Below, piece by piece: positions 9,048 through 14,791 of a DNA stretch of 14,791 bases (within the stretch, counting starts at the first letter, position 1; every line of letters starts with the position of its first letter). The position numbers were made by a program, and so were the translations under genes. Source of the DNA: Anaerolineae bacterium (lineage in GTDB: Bacteria; Chloroflexota; Anaerolineae; UBA1429); NCBI GenBank assembly GCA_007123335.1, contig SKLG01000307.1, forward strand, positions 1 through 14,791, written 5' to 3'. The notes beneath the pieces are model-generated. The model was not told the DNA's origin. It worked only from the letters and a program-made list of their open reading frames with translations, and did no database searches.

Positions 9048-9677
9048 CTAGGCGCTTGCATCGGACATATCCAGGCCGTCGAGGTGTCGCGTGTCGTTGG
9101 TCCAGCGCATAGCGCGCTCTTGGATGCTCCCATCATTGGCCTGCGCCACGCGTAGACATGACACTGATGCAAATGCCAGCTCAAACCACGCTGAACCGCG
9201 CTGCGCCGGTCCTACGCCGAGGAATTGTCTCAGCAATGCGTTGAGCACCGCGGCATGAGAGACGATGCCGACGCGCTCCAGGCGCTGTTCAGCGATCATG
9301 GCCTCAATAAACGCCCAAGCGCGAGCCACGCGCTCCCAGGCGCGCTGGTCGGCTGCGCAAAAGTGCGTCAGTTCCCAGGTGAGCATATTCTCGTCTGGTG
9401 GTGAGGGGTGATCCGCCAGGTCCTTGATGCTGAGCTCCTCCAGATCGGCCAGATCGACACGTGGCAGATCGGGGAAGCGCCGCGAGATCGCGTCGGCGGT
9501 CTGTTGCGCCCGGGGCATGGTGCTGACAAAGAGGATCTCTAACCCCAGGCTTTCGCAGTGCATGGCCAGGCGCTCCGCCATGTGGTGCCCCAGAGCGGTG
9601 AGCGGGTTTTGTGCGGTGATGGCGATGCCCTCACCGTAATCCACGTGGGCGTGGCGGAGCAAGAATATCTCGGTCAT
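9048..9677 (-). CDS. Histidine phosphatase family protein (downstream copy of a tandem pair)
   Basis: This 209-residue protein belongs to the phosphoglycerate mutase-like histidine phosphatase superfamily. It has the N-terminal phospho-acceptor motif LLRHAHVDY (6-14; Arg8, His9), NPLTALG (24-30), STMPRAQQTA (52-61; Arg56 for phosphate), an Asp/Glu-rich acid region (EELSIKDL, from 80) and the second catalytic His in VSHAAVLNALL (His141). Superfamily members dephosphorylate sugars, nucleotides or cofactor intermediates; the substrate is unknown. I start it at ATG 9677. The frame is open further upstream, but that portion overlaps the neighbouring phosphatase gene in another frame and is not protein-like. 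AAAGG lies about 10 nt before the ATG. It follows its paralogue by 14 nt and ends 17 nt from the convergent hflX stop. RHA instead of the usual RHG, and SHAA instead of SHGG, are slightly unusual. Confidence 0.93.
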   Translation of the reverse strand: MTEIFLLRHAHVDYGEGIAITAQNPLTALGHHMAERLAMHCESLGLEILFVSTMPRAQQTADAISRRFPDLPRVDLADLEELSIKDLADHPSPPDENMLTWELTHFCAADQRAWERVARAWAFIEAMIAEQRLERVGIVSHAAVLNALLRQFLGVGPAQRGSAWFELAFASVSCLRVAQANDGSIQERAMRWTNDTRHLDGLDMSDASA

Positions 9678-9691
9678 GGGGCCATCGCCTT

Positions 9692-10327
9692 TCAGGTATC
9701 CCATTCCTGCGCCAACAGATGGCGCAAGTCGTCGATATGTCGCGCATCGTTCACCCAGCGCACCCACGCCTGGATACCGGTTTCCTTGGGCGCAAAGCGC
9801 AAACACGATGTCGTCGACCAATCCAGCTCGATCCAGCAGGTGCGCAGCCGTACGACCTCTTGCCCCAACGCGTGGCGGATCATGGCGTTGATCGGGCCGC
9901 CATGAGAGACGATAGCCACGCGCTTCAGCCCCTCGCGCTCCATCTCGGCGCGTACATCCTCTAATCCCTGCAATACCCGTGTCCACATATGCTCGTTGGC
10001 AAAGGCGAAATGATCGTCCTGCCAGCCGTTGAGGTCCTCCGTCACAGTCGCTCCTGGGTAGCCGCTCAGGTCGATGATGCTCGTCTCGGCAAAGGCTGGG
10101 GTATCGCGGCGCGACAGATCCGGCAGCCGGGCGCTGATGTGCGCCGCGGTCTCCTGGGCGCGGCGCATGGTGCTCGCATAGAGCCGCTGCAGGTCCCAAT
10201 CGGCGCAACGCTCCGCCAGGCGCCTGGCCATCTCGTGGCCCAAAGGCGTCAGCGGATTATCGGCGTTGATAGGCGTTCCAGGGGCATAGTCTACGTGGGC
10301 GTGGCGCAGCAAATAGATGTCCTGCAC
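9692..10327 (-). CDS. Histidine phosphatase family protein (upstream copy of a tandem pair)
   Basis: This 211-residue protein is a clear paralogue of the gene just downstream. It shares LLRHAHVDY (6-14), an NPLTxLG block (24-30), STMRRAQETA (52-61), a RLPDL segment, SIIDL against SIKDL, VSHGGPINAMI (His142) and a closing VRWVNDARHIDDL against a similar RW-N-D-RH segment. The phospho-acceptor is His9, with Arg8 and Arg56 as phosphate contacts. The region about 90-125 is where the copies differ most, which may reflect different substrates. The start is GTG 10327 with AAGGAG 8 nt upstream, a strong site. It lies 12 nt after the HAD phosphatase stop, so the three phosphatase genes are probably one transcript. 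The substrate cannot be read from sequence. Confidence 0.93.
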   Translation of the reverse strand: MQDIYLLRHAHVDYAPGTPINADNPLTPLGHEMARRLAERCADWDLQRLYASTMRRAQETAAHISARLPDLSRRDTPAFAETSIIDLSGYPGATVTEDLNGWQDDHFAFANEHMWTRVLQGLEDVRAEMEREGLKRVAIVSHGGPINAMIRHALGQEVVRLRTCWIELDWSTTSCLRFAPKETGIQAWVRWVNDARHIDDLRHLLAQEWDT

Positions 10328-10339
10328 GGGCTCTACTCC

Positions 10340-11104
10340 TTATTCTGGCTCGATCTCGGCCACTGACGAAACGATGCGCGTTGGCTGAAAGGGATAGCGA
10401 TCTACCTCCGAATGGTCGGTGATGCCGCTGAGCACCAGAATGGTCTCCATGCCGCTCTCAACTCCGGCGATAATGTCGGTGTCCATGCGGTCGCCGATCA
10501 TGGTGGTGTTCTCCGAGTGTACCCCCAAATAGTTCAACGCATTGCGCATCATCAGCGGGTTAGGCTTGCCCACGAAAAAGGGCGAGACGCCGCTGGCCCG
10601 TTCGATGAGGGCCGCCATGGCGCCGCAGGCGGGCACGATGCCCTCCTCAGACGGACCTGAAGGATCAGGATTGGTGGCGATAAAGCGCGCACCCTCGGCC
10701 ACCAGGCGAATGGCGCGAGTGATCAGGCTCAAGTTGTAGGCGTGGGTCTCGCCCAACACGACATAATCTGGATGGTGGTCGGTGATCACATAGCCGACCT
10801 GATGGATAACCTCGGTGAGGCCGCTCTCGCCGATGACAAAGGCGGTGCCCGACGGACGCTGCGACTGTAAAAAGCGCGCCGTAGCCATGGCTGAGGTAAA
10901 GATGCGTTCCTCGGCGATATCCAGGCCGATCAGTCGCAGGCGATGGGCCAGATCACGCGGTGTGTAGATCGGGTTGTTGGTCAGCACCAGGAACTCGGCG
11001 CCCACCTCTCGCAGCCGAGCGATAAAGCCATCGGCGCCGGGGATCATCTGCCGGCCGCTGACCAGCACGCCGTCCATGTCGATGAGATAGTTTCTGCGTT
11101 CCAT
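10340..11104 (-). CDS. HAD-IIA family hydrolase (NagD/AraL/PGP-like phosphatase)
   Basis: This is a haloacid dehalogenase superfamily phosphatase of 254 residues with a C2B-type cap, the size expected for NagD-like proteins. Motif I is LIDMDGVLV (7-15; Asp9 nucleophile, Asp11 acid/base). Motif II is LTNNP (41-45). The cap contains VIGESGL and DYVVLGE. Motif III is the Lys in VGKPNP (Lys180) and motif IV is GDRMDTDI (204-211), followed by G-x-x-S-G-M-x-T-I-L-V-L-SG typical of the HAD-IIA subfamily. Relatives act on phosphoglycolate, nucleoside monophosphates, pyridoxal phosphate or sugar phosphates; I cannot choose. I start it at ATG 11104, right before motif I, with AGAGG 5 nt upstream; the open frame extends 42 codons further but that part overlaps the purH 3' end and is not conserved-looking. 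It lies between purH and the histidine phosphatases. Confidence 0.94.
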   Translation of the reverse strand: MERRNYLIDMDGVLVSGRQMIPGADGFIARLREVGAEFLVLTNNPIYTPRDLAHRLRLIGLDIAEERIFTSAMATARFLQSQRPSGTAFVIGESGLTEVIHQVGYVITDHHPDYVVLGETHAYNLSLITRAIRLVAEGARFIATNPDPSGPSEEGIVPACGAMAALIERASGVSPFFVGKPNPLMMRNALNYLGVHSENTTMIGDRMDTDIIAGVESGMETILVLSGITDHSEVDRYPFQPTRIVSSVAEIEPE

Positions 11105-11147
11105 GTAGCCTCTCTCGATGAATGATAAGGTGATGGCACTCTCAACC

Positions 11148-11167
11148 GCGCGCGTCCACAAGCGCGC
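11148..11167 (-). terminator. GC-rich hairpin between purH and the HAD gene, possible weak terminator or attenuator
   Basis: GCGCGC at 11148-11153 can pair with GCGCGC at 11162-11167 around an 8-base loop. It lies in the 79-nt spacer after the purH stop, in the direction of transcription. No T-run follows on the minus strand, so complete termination is unlikely. It could reduce read-through into the phosphatase genes or protect the mRNA end. A run of GC dinucleotides forms such pairs easily by chance. Confidence 0.25.
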
Positions 11168-11183
11168 CCTCGGTACGCTATGG

Positions 11184-12356
11184 CTAATGGTGGAACAGTC
11201 GCAAGCCGGTAAAGGCCATAACCATGCCATATTCGTCGCAGGCCTGGATCACATCGGCGTCATTCGCCGATCCGCCCGGTTGCGCCACTGCCTTCACGCC
11301 GCTGCGCGATGCGCGGTCGATCGAGTCGCGAAAGGGGAAAAAGGCGTCAGAGCTGAGCACGACCCCGCGCACTTGATCCAGCCAGGCGCGCTTTTCTTCC
11401 GCGGTCAGCCGCTGTGGCACAACCTCAAAGGCCTGTTCCCAGGCCGCCTGTTCTGCAGGCGTGAGGTCCTCCAAGAAAAAGACGTCGATGGCATTGTTCT
11501 GCTCGGCGCGGCTCACGCCGTCGGCGAACTGGAACTCGAACACCGCCGGATGCTGGCGCAAGAACCACAGATCCGACTTGTTCGCCGCCAGGCGCGTGCA
11601 ATGCACCCGCGACTGTTGCCCGGCACCCACGCCGGTGACCTGGCCGTTGTGGCCCAAAACGATCGAGTTGGATTGGGTGTACTTGAGCGCCACTGTGGCC
11701 ACGGTCAGATCGCGGATAGCCTCATCCGACAGTGAGCGGTTCTGGGTGACGATGCGCGAGAAGGTATCGGCGGAGATGAGGGCATCGTTCCGTCGTTGCT
11801 CCAGCACGACACCGAATACCTGGCGTTGCTCCATCGGCTGCGGTCGATACTCGGGATCCATGCGCAGCACGCAGTAGGACCCCCCGCGTTTACGACGCAA
11901 TAGATCGAGGGCCTGGGGCTCGTAATCGGGGGCAATGACGCCATCAGACACCTCGCGACGCAAGATCCGCGCCGTGGCCTCGTCGCATGGTTGGCTGAGG
12001 GCCACCCAATCGCCAAAGGAGGACATGCGGTCGGCGCCACGAGCCCGAGCGTAAGCGGTGGCCAGCGGCGACAGCTCCAGATCGTCAACAAAGCACGCCT
12101 TGCGCTCCGCCTCGTTCATCAGTGTGGCGATAGCGGCGCCGGCGGGGCTGACATGTTTGAAGGAGGCAGCCGCCGGCAGCTCCAGTGCGGTCTGTAATTC
12201 GTTCACAAGCTGCCACGAGTTCATCGCGTCGAGGAGGTTGATGTACCCCGGCGCGCCATTTAGTACGTCAAAGGGAAGGTCGCCATCTTCCATCATCACG
12301 CGGGCCGGCTTTTGGTGGGGGTTCATGCCGTAGCGCAAGGGCATCGTCTGGACCAT
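11184..12356 (-). CDS. purH: Free-standing AICAR transformylase (phosphoribosylaminoimidazolecarboxamide formyltransferase), eukaryote-like
   Basis: The enzyme transfers a formyl group from 10-formyl-tetrahydrofolate to AICAR, giving FAICAR, the ninth step of de novo purine synthesis. The 390 residues correspond only to the C-terminal transformylase domain of PurH/ATIC. The N-terminal MGS-like IMP cyclohydrolase domain is absent: the ORF opens directly with LRYGMNPHQKPA (7-18). Key motifs: FDVLNGAPGYINLLDAMN (29-46), ASFKHVSPAGAA (64-75; Lys67-His68 correspond to the catalytic Lys266-His267 of human ATIC), YARARGADRMSSFGD (101-115), REVSDGVIAP, KYTQSNSI, GAGQQSRVHCTRLA, SSDAFFPFRDSIDRA and the C-terminal LRLFHH. 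These blocks look closer to eukaryotic ATIC than to E. coli PurH (from memory). The ATG has AAGGAG 7 nt upstream. FAICAR cyclisation must be supplied by a gene elsewhere. Confidence 0.96.
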   Translation of the reverse strand: MVQTMPLRYGMNPHQKPARVMMEDGDLPFDVLNGAPGYINLLDAMNSWQLVNELQTALELPAAASFKHVSPAGAAIATLMNEAERKACFVDDLELSPLATAYARARGADRMSSFGDWVALSQPCDEATARILRREVSDGVIAPDYEPQALDLLRRKRGGSYCVLRMDPEYRPQPMEQRQVFGVVLEQRRNDALISADTFSRIVTQNRSLSDEAIRDLTVATVALKYTQSNSIVLGHNGQVTGVGAGQQSRVHCTRLAANKSDLWFLRQHPAVFEFQFADGVSRAEQNNAIDVFFLEDLTPAEQAAWEQAFEVVPQRLTAEEKRAWLDQVRGVVLSSDAFFPFRDSIDRASRSGVKAVAQPGGSANDADVIQACDEYGMVMAFTGLRLFHH

Positions 12357-12435
12357 CTCTTTTCTCCTTCAGAATAGCGTGTACGCTCTGGTCGATACCT
12401 GACACATAGTCTGCTGCGTTGACGGCTCGCTGCGG

Positions 12436-13185
12436 TTATTTGATGCAGGCAAAGATCAGGTTAAAGGATATATGCTTCCACAGGGCAGACTCGACAAAAA
12501 ACGCTCGATTGCGGGTCAAGGTGATCTCCCCGCAAAAATCAATCTGCCGAAATCCCGCCTGACGAAACAGTTGTGACCAACGGCTGGGCGAATAGGTTGA
12601 GCAGTGGGTAGCATCAGCAATATTGGTGATAGCGGTATTGATGCCGCCGACGATTCCCTGGTTGTTGGGCACGGCGCCCACGAGAACGCCGCCATCACTC
12701 AGCGCCTCATACAGTCTCAGCAGGGCGCATTCTGGACGTGGCAGGTGCTCAAGCACGCCAAAGGCAGCGATGACTTGGTACTCGGCCGTGGGAAGCGTCT
12801 CCTGGGAGATATCCCCGCAGTGCACCCGATCGCCCAGCCAGCGGGAAGCTGCGCGCACGACATACGGCGAAATATCCACGCCAGCCACGTCGAAATACCT
12901 GGCGGCCATGCGTAACAGGCCGCCCTGGCCGAATCCAACCTCCAGGAGCTTGCCACTTGAGGCGTAGCGACGGATGTGCGTCAGTCGTAGAGCATTGCGT
13001 TGGGATAGGGGCGTTTTGTGCACCAGGAAGCGTCGAAAATAGCTCTCGTCATAGGTATCTCTTAACACGCAAGTTCTCCAAACATCATACAGGCTATGGA
13101 CAAATAGGCAGTCGACACGGTCATTCTCGTTGGCCACGGGATATCGCTCGGCTGCCGAGTTGGCTGAGCATCCCTCCACTGCCAT
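12436..13185 (-). CDS. Class I SAM-dependent methyltransferase, substrate unknown
   Basis: The 249 residues hold a Rossmann-fold methyltransferase of the Methyltransf_11/23 type. Motif I is LLEVGFGQGG (80-89), followed by the acidic residue that binds the SAM ribose in VAGVDIS (Asp104). Motif II/III are seen in VIAAFGVLEHLPRP (138-151) and LSDGGVLVGAVPNNQ (162-176). The ~75 N-terminal residues (YDVWRTCVLRDTYDESYFRR) form a cap-like region found in methyltransferases near sugar or lipid biosynthesis genes, but no such genes are here. The product is rich in aromatic residues and has seven Cys. The prs stop is only 6 nt upstream. GAGG directly abuts the ATG at 13185, so the real start may be the GTG at 13179 (codon 3), for which GAGG sits 6 nt upstream. 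It interrupts an otherwise purine-related pair, prs and purH. Confidence 0.9.
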   Translation of the reverse strand: MAVEGCSANSAAERYPVANENDRVDCLFVHSLYDVWRTCVLRDTYDESYFRRFLVHKTPLSQRNALRLTHIRRYASSGKLLEVGFGQGGLLRMAARYFDVAGVDISPYVVRAASRWLGDRVHCGDISQETLPTAEYQVIAAFGVLEHLPRPECALLRLYEALSDGGVLVGAVPNNQGIVGGINTAITNIADATHCSTYSPSRWSQLFRQAGFRQIDFCGEITLTRNRAFFVESALWKHISFNLIFACIK

Positions 13186-13191
13186 CCTCGA

Positions 13192-14178
13192 TCAGACGAA
13201 TTCGGGCTCGAACTGCTCGATATAATTCTGAAGGGTGCGACCCACCGAGAGCCCACGGTGCACCGCGTCGATGATGCGCGCCAGCCAGGGACCCAGGCAG
13301 AGCACGGTGAGATTGGGAAGACGTTTCTCCGGCGGGATAGGTTGAGTGTCGGTACAGATGATCTCGCAGAAGCCGGCGCTATCCAAAAGCTCGACAGCGC
13401 CCTTGGAAAAGGTCGGATGCACAAAGCATGCATAGATATCTTGCGCGCCCTCCTGCCGCAGGATCTCGGCAGCGCCCACCATCGTGCTTCCGCTGTCCAG
13501 CTCGTCGTCGACGATGACCACATTCTTGCCAGCCACATTACCGATGACATTCTTGGCCTCTGTCTCGGTGCCTCTGCGCCGCTTCTCGACAAAGGCCACC
13601 GGGGCATGGAGCGCCTCGGCCACATTGCGCGCTTTTTTGGCAAAACCCAGGTCGGCGGCCACAACGACAAGCTCCTTGATCTCCTTGCGGCGCACATACT
13701 CGCACAGCAGAGGAAAAGCCGTTAACTCGTCTCCGGTGATGCCGAAAAAACCCTGAATCTGGCCGGCGTGCAGATCAACGCACATGAAACGATCGGCGCC
13801 GGCGTTGGTGACCATATCGGCGACGAGTCGCGCCGTAATGGGCACCCGGGGCATGTCTTTTTTGTCGCTGCGCGCATAAGAGAAAAAGGGCATGACCGCC
13901 GTGATGCGCCCCGCCGACGCCCGTCGAACGGTGTCGATGAGGATCAAGAGCTGCATAATGTTGTCATTCACCGGTGAACAGGTCGGCTGGATGATGAACA
14001 CGTCGGTGGAGCGGACGCTCTGGTTGAGCTGAACAAAGATATTCTCGTTGGGAAAGACGGTGATGGTGCGATCATGTAAGGGGATGCCCAGCGAGCGGCT
14101 GATGGATTGGGCCAGAAGAGGGTTCGCCTCGCCAGTGAGCAGCACCAACTCCCCATAGATCTTGACACCGTTATGCAC
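13192..14178 (-). CDS. prs: Ribose-phosphate pyrophosphokinase (PRPP synthetase), divergent type
   Basis: The enzyme makes PRPP from ribose 5-phosphate and ATP in the cytosol, feeding purine, pyrimidine, His, Trp and NAD synthesis. Family motifs are clear: QPTCSPVNDNIMQLLILIDT (ribose/ATP N-domain), PFFSYARSDKK (catalytic/ATP region), VDLHAGQIQGFF (metal and ATP binding His), FVEKRRRG (catalytic Lys/Arg) and VDDELDSGSTM (PRPP loop). The last differs from the usual DDIIDTAGT, and AADLGFAKKAR replaces the usual SPDxGGVTRAR, so it is a divergent class. From GTG 14178 it has 328 residues, close to the usual ~315. AGGAGG at 14184-14189 lies 5 nt upstream of this GTG. An earlier GTG at 14217 would add 13 residues, has a weaker signal and would leave only 7 nt after the meaB stop. 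It is followed by the methyltransferase gene after 6 nt. Confidence 0.96.
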   Translation of the reverse strand: MHNGVKIYGELVLLTGEANPLLAQSISRSLGIPLHDRTITVFPNENIFVQLNQSVRSTDVFIIQPTCSPVNDNIMQLLILIDTVRRASAGRITAVMPFFSYARSDKKDMPRVPITARLVADMVTNAGADRFMCVDLHAGQIQGFFGITGDELTAFPLLCEYVRRKEIKELVVVAADLGFAKKARNVAEALHAPVAFVEKRRRGTETEAKNVIGNVAGKNVVIVDDELDSGSTMVGAAEILRQEGAQDIYACFVHPTFSKGAVELLDSAGFCEIICTDTQPIPPEKRLPNLTVLCLGPWLARIIDAVHRGLSVGRTLQNYIEQFEPEFV

Positions 14179-14183
14179 GATCT

Positions 14184-14189
14184 CCTCCT
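14184..14189 (-). promoter_or_regulatory. Shine-Dalgarno site favouring the prs start at GTG 14178
   Basis: On the minus strand GAGGAGGAG (14190-14182) contains AGGAGG ending 5 nt before GTG 14178. The alternative GTG at 14217 has no comparable site. The resulting N-terminus starts about 8 residues before the first family beta strand, as expected for PRPP synthetases. Confidence 0.6.
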
Positions 14190-14224
14190 CAATAGATCTG
14201 GCGCGAGCGAACAGCACACCCGCG

Positions 14225-14791
14225 CTACATGCGACAGGCAGTTTCGATGCGCGGCATTCTTGCCAGCAACCTTTCGACGGCGGAGTAGGGATCTATGCGA
14301 CGAGCAACGACGTCATCGATAGCGTGATCAAATTGCGCATGACCAACACAGGCAAGGCAACGGCTCCAGAGCGCTTGTTGAAGCAGGTCACTCATCTGGC
14401 GACCTGCTCGCCGTCTGTCCAAGAATTCCTTCTTGCCACTCTGGTACAAGTATGCCACGTGTTCTTCGATGGCGTCAACCAGCTCGCCGATACCTTTGCC
14501 GATGGTGGCTGTGGTCAAGACGATAGGGGGCGACCAGGCATCGGTCTCTGCTGTGGGAGCCAACTCAAGCATCGCAGCCAGAATATTCGCCATCTGTGCG
14601 GCGCCATATAAGTCAGCCTTGTTGACGACGAGAATATCGGCGATCTCGAGGATGCCCGCTTTGAGGGTCTGCACATCATCGCCCGAGCCGGGGGTTTGCA
14701 GCACCAGCGTGGTATGGGCTTGGGAGGCGATATCGACCTCGCTCTGACCGGCGCCCACCGTCTCGACCAGGATGCGCGCATAACCGCAGGC
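14225..14791 (-). CDS. meaB: MeaB/ArgK-type G3E GTPase, methylmalonyl-CoA mutase chaperone (5' end outside window)
   Basis: The C-terminal 188 codons are visible and the frame is open to the window edge; full MeaB proteins have about 320 residues, so roughly 130 N-terminal residues including the P-loop are missing. Visible motifs are ARILVETVGAGQSEVDIA (switch II/G3 region, characteristic of the ArgK/MeaB family), VLQTPGSGDDVQTLKAGILE, and ADILVVNKADL (G4 NKxD), then IVLTTATIGKGIGELVDAI (G5 region) and the helical C-terminal dimerisation arm. MeaB gates and protects adenosylcobalamin loading of methylmalonyl-CoA mutase in propionate, branched-chain amino acid and odd-chain fatty acid metabolism. 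The mutase genes are often adjacent and may lie just beyond the window on the 5' side; that is inference. The stop is 46 nt before the favoured prs start. Confidence 0.95.
   Translation of the reverse strand, partial: ACGYARILVETVGAGQSEVDIASQAHTTLVLQTPGSGDDVQTLKAGILEIADILVVNKADLYGAAQMANILAAMLELAPTAETDAWSPPIVLTTATIGKGIGELVDAIEEHVAYLYQSGKKEFLDRRRAGRQMSDLLQQALWSRCLACVGHAQFDHAIDDVVARRIDPYSAVERLLARMPRIETACRM

Noticed and set aside
9678..10208. An upstream extension of about 177 codons to the first histidine phosphatase gene
   Set aside because: It overlaps the second phosphatase gene in another frame, has shadow-like Arg/Gly/Pro-rich composition, and the family N-terminus with RHA starts at ATG 9677.
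11105..11183. A possible promoter for the HAD gene (TTGAGA on the minus strand)
   Set aside because: No acceptable -10 hexamer lies at 16-18 nt from it; short matches like this are expected by chance.
11105..11230. A 42-codon N-terminal extension of the HAD hydrolase
   Set aside because: It runs into the 3' end of the purH-type gene, and motif I of HAD proteins lies right after ATG 11104, which has its own ribosome-binding site.
12357..12435. The spacer before purH, containing AGCGTGTACGCT, as an operator or PurR-like site
   Set aside because: The palindrome is short and imperfect and does not match a regulator site I know; no convincing promoter was found beside it.

Overview
The window is a compact, GC-rich bacterial chromosome segment of housekeeping and metabolic genes. 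I infer a Chloroflexota-like organism (Anaerolineae/Caldilineae relatives). The basis is the style of the two membrane proteins, the TrmFO plus HflX plus DapL-type aminotransferase set, the QC-like M28 protein and the free-standing AICAR transformylase. This is recognition from memory, not a phylogeny. Several genes appear to use GTG or TTG starts.

Layout. Positions 1-9030 are read rightwards: (1) the 3' part of an acidic, single-pass membrane protein with a coiled coil; (2) after a 212-nt gap holding a hairpin and possible promoters, a polytopic membrane protein, gyrB, trmFO, a lipoprotein-like M28-fold protein, a class I aminotransferase (DapL-like) and the GTPase gene hflX, closely packed and probably one transcription unit. 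Positions 9048-14791 are read leftwards. In transcription order they are meaB (5' end outside the window), prs (PRPP synthetase), a SAM methyltransferase, a free-standing AICAR transformylase (purH C-terminal domain only), an HAD-IIA phosphatase and two tandem paralogous histidine phosphatases. The two blocks meet tail to tail with only 17 nt between stop codons.

How they fit together. The rightward block mixes DNA topology (GyrB), tRNA modification (TrmFO), ribosome-associated GTPase activity (HflX) and amino-acid metabolism. The leftward block leans towards phosphoribosyl/purine chemistry: PRPP synthesis, AICAR formylation, and three small phosphatases that could act on phosphorylated sugars or nucleotides. 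That shared role is inference from gene order.

Points most worth a second look: the M28-fold protein has every canonical zinc ligand replaced although the surrounding motifs are kept; hflX appears to start upstream of its first standard start codon, probably at a non-canonical ATC in an ideal ribosome-binding context; the AICAR transformylase resembles the eukaryotic enzyme and lacks the cyclohydrolase domain; and the two histidine phosphatases are a local duplication. I saw no tRNA, rRNA, CRISPR array, insertion sequence or phage genes, and no clear new multi-gene system.
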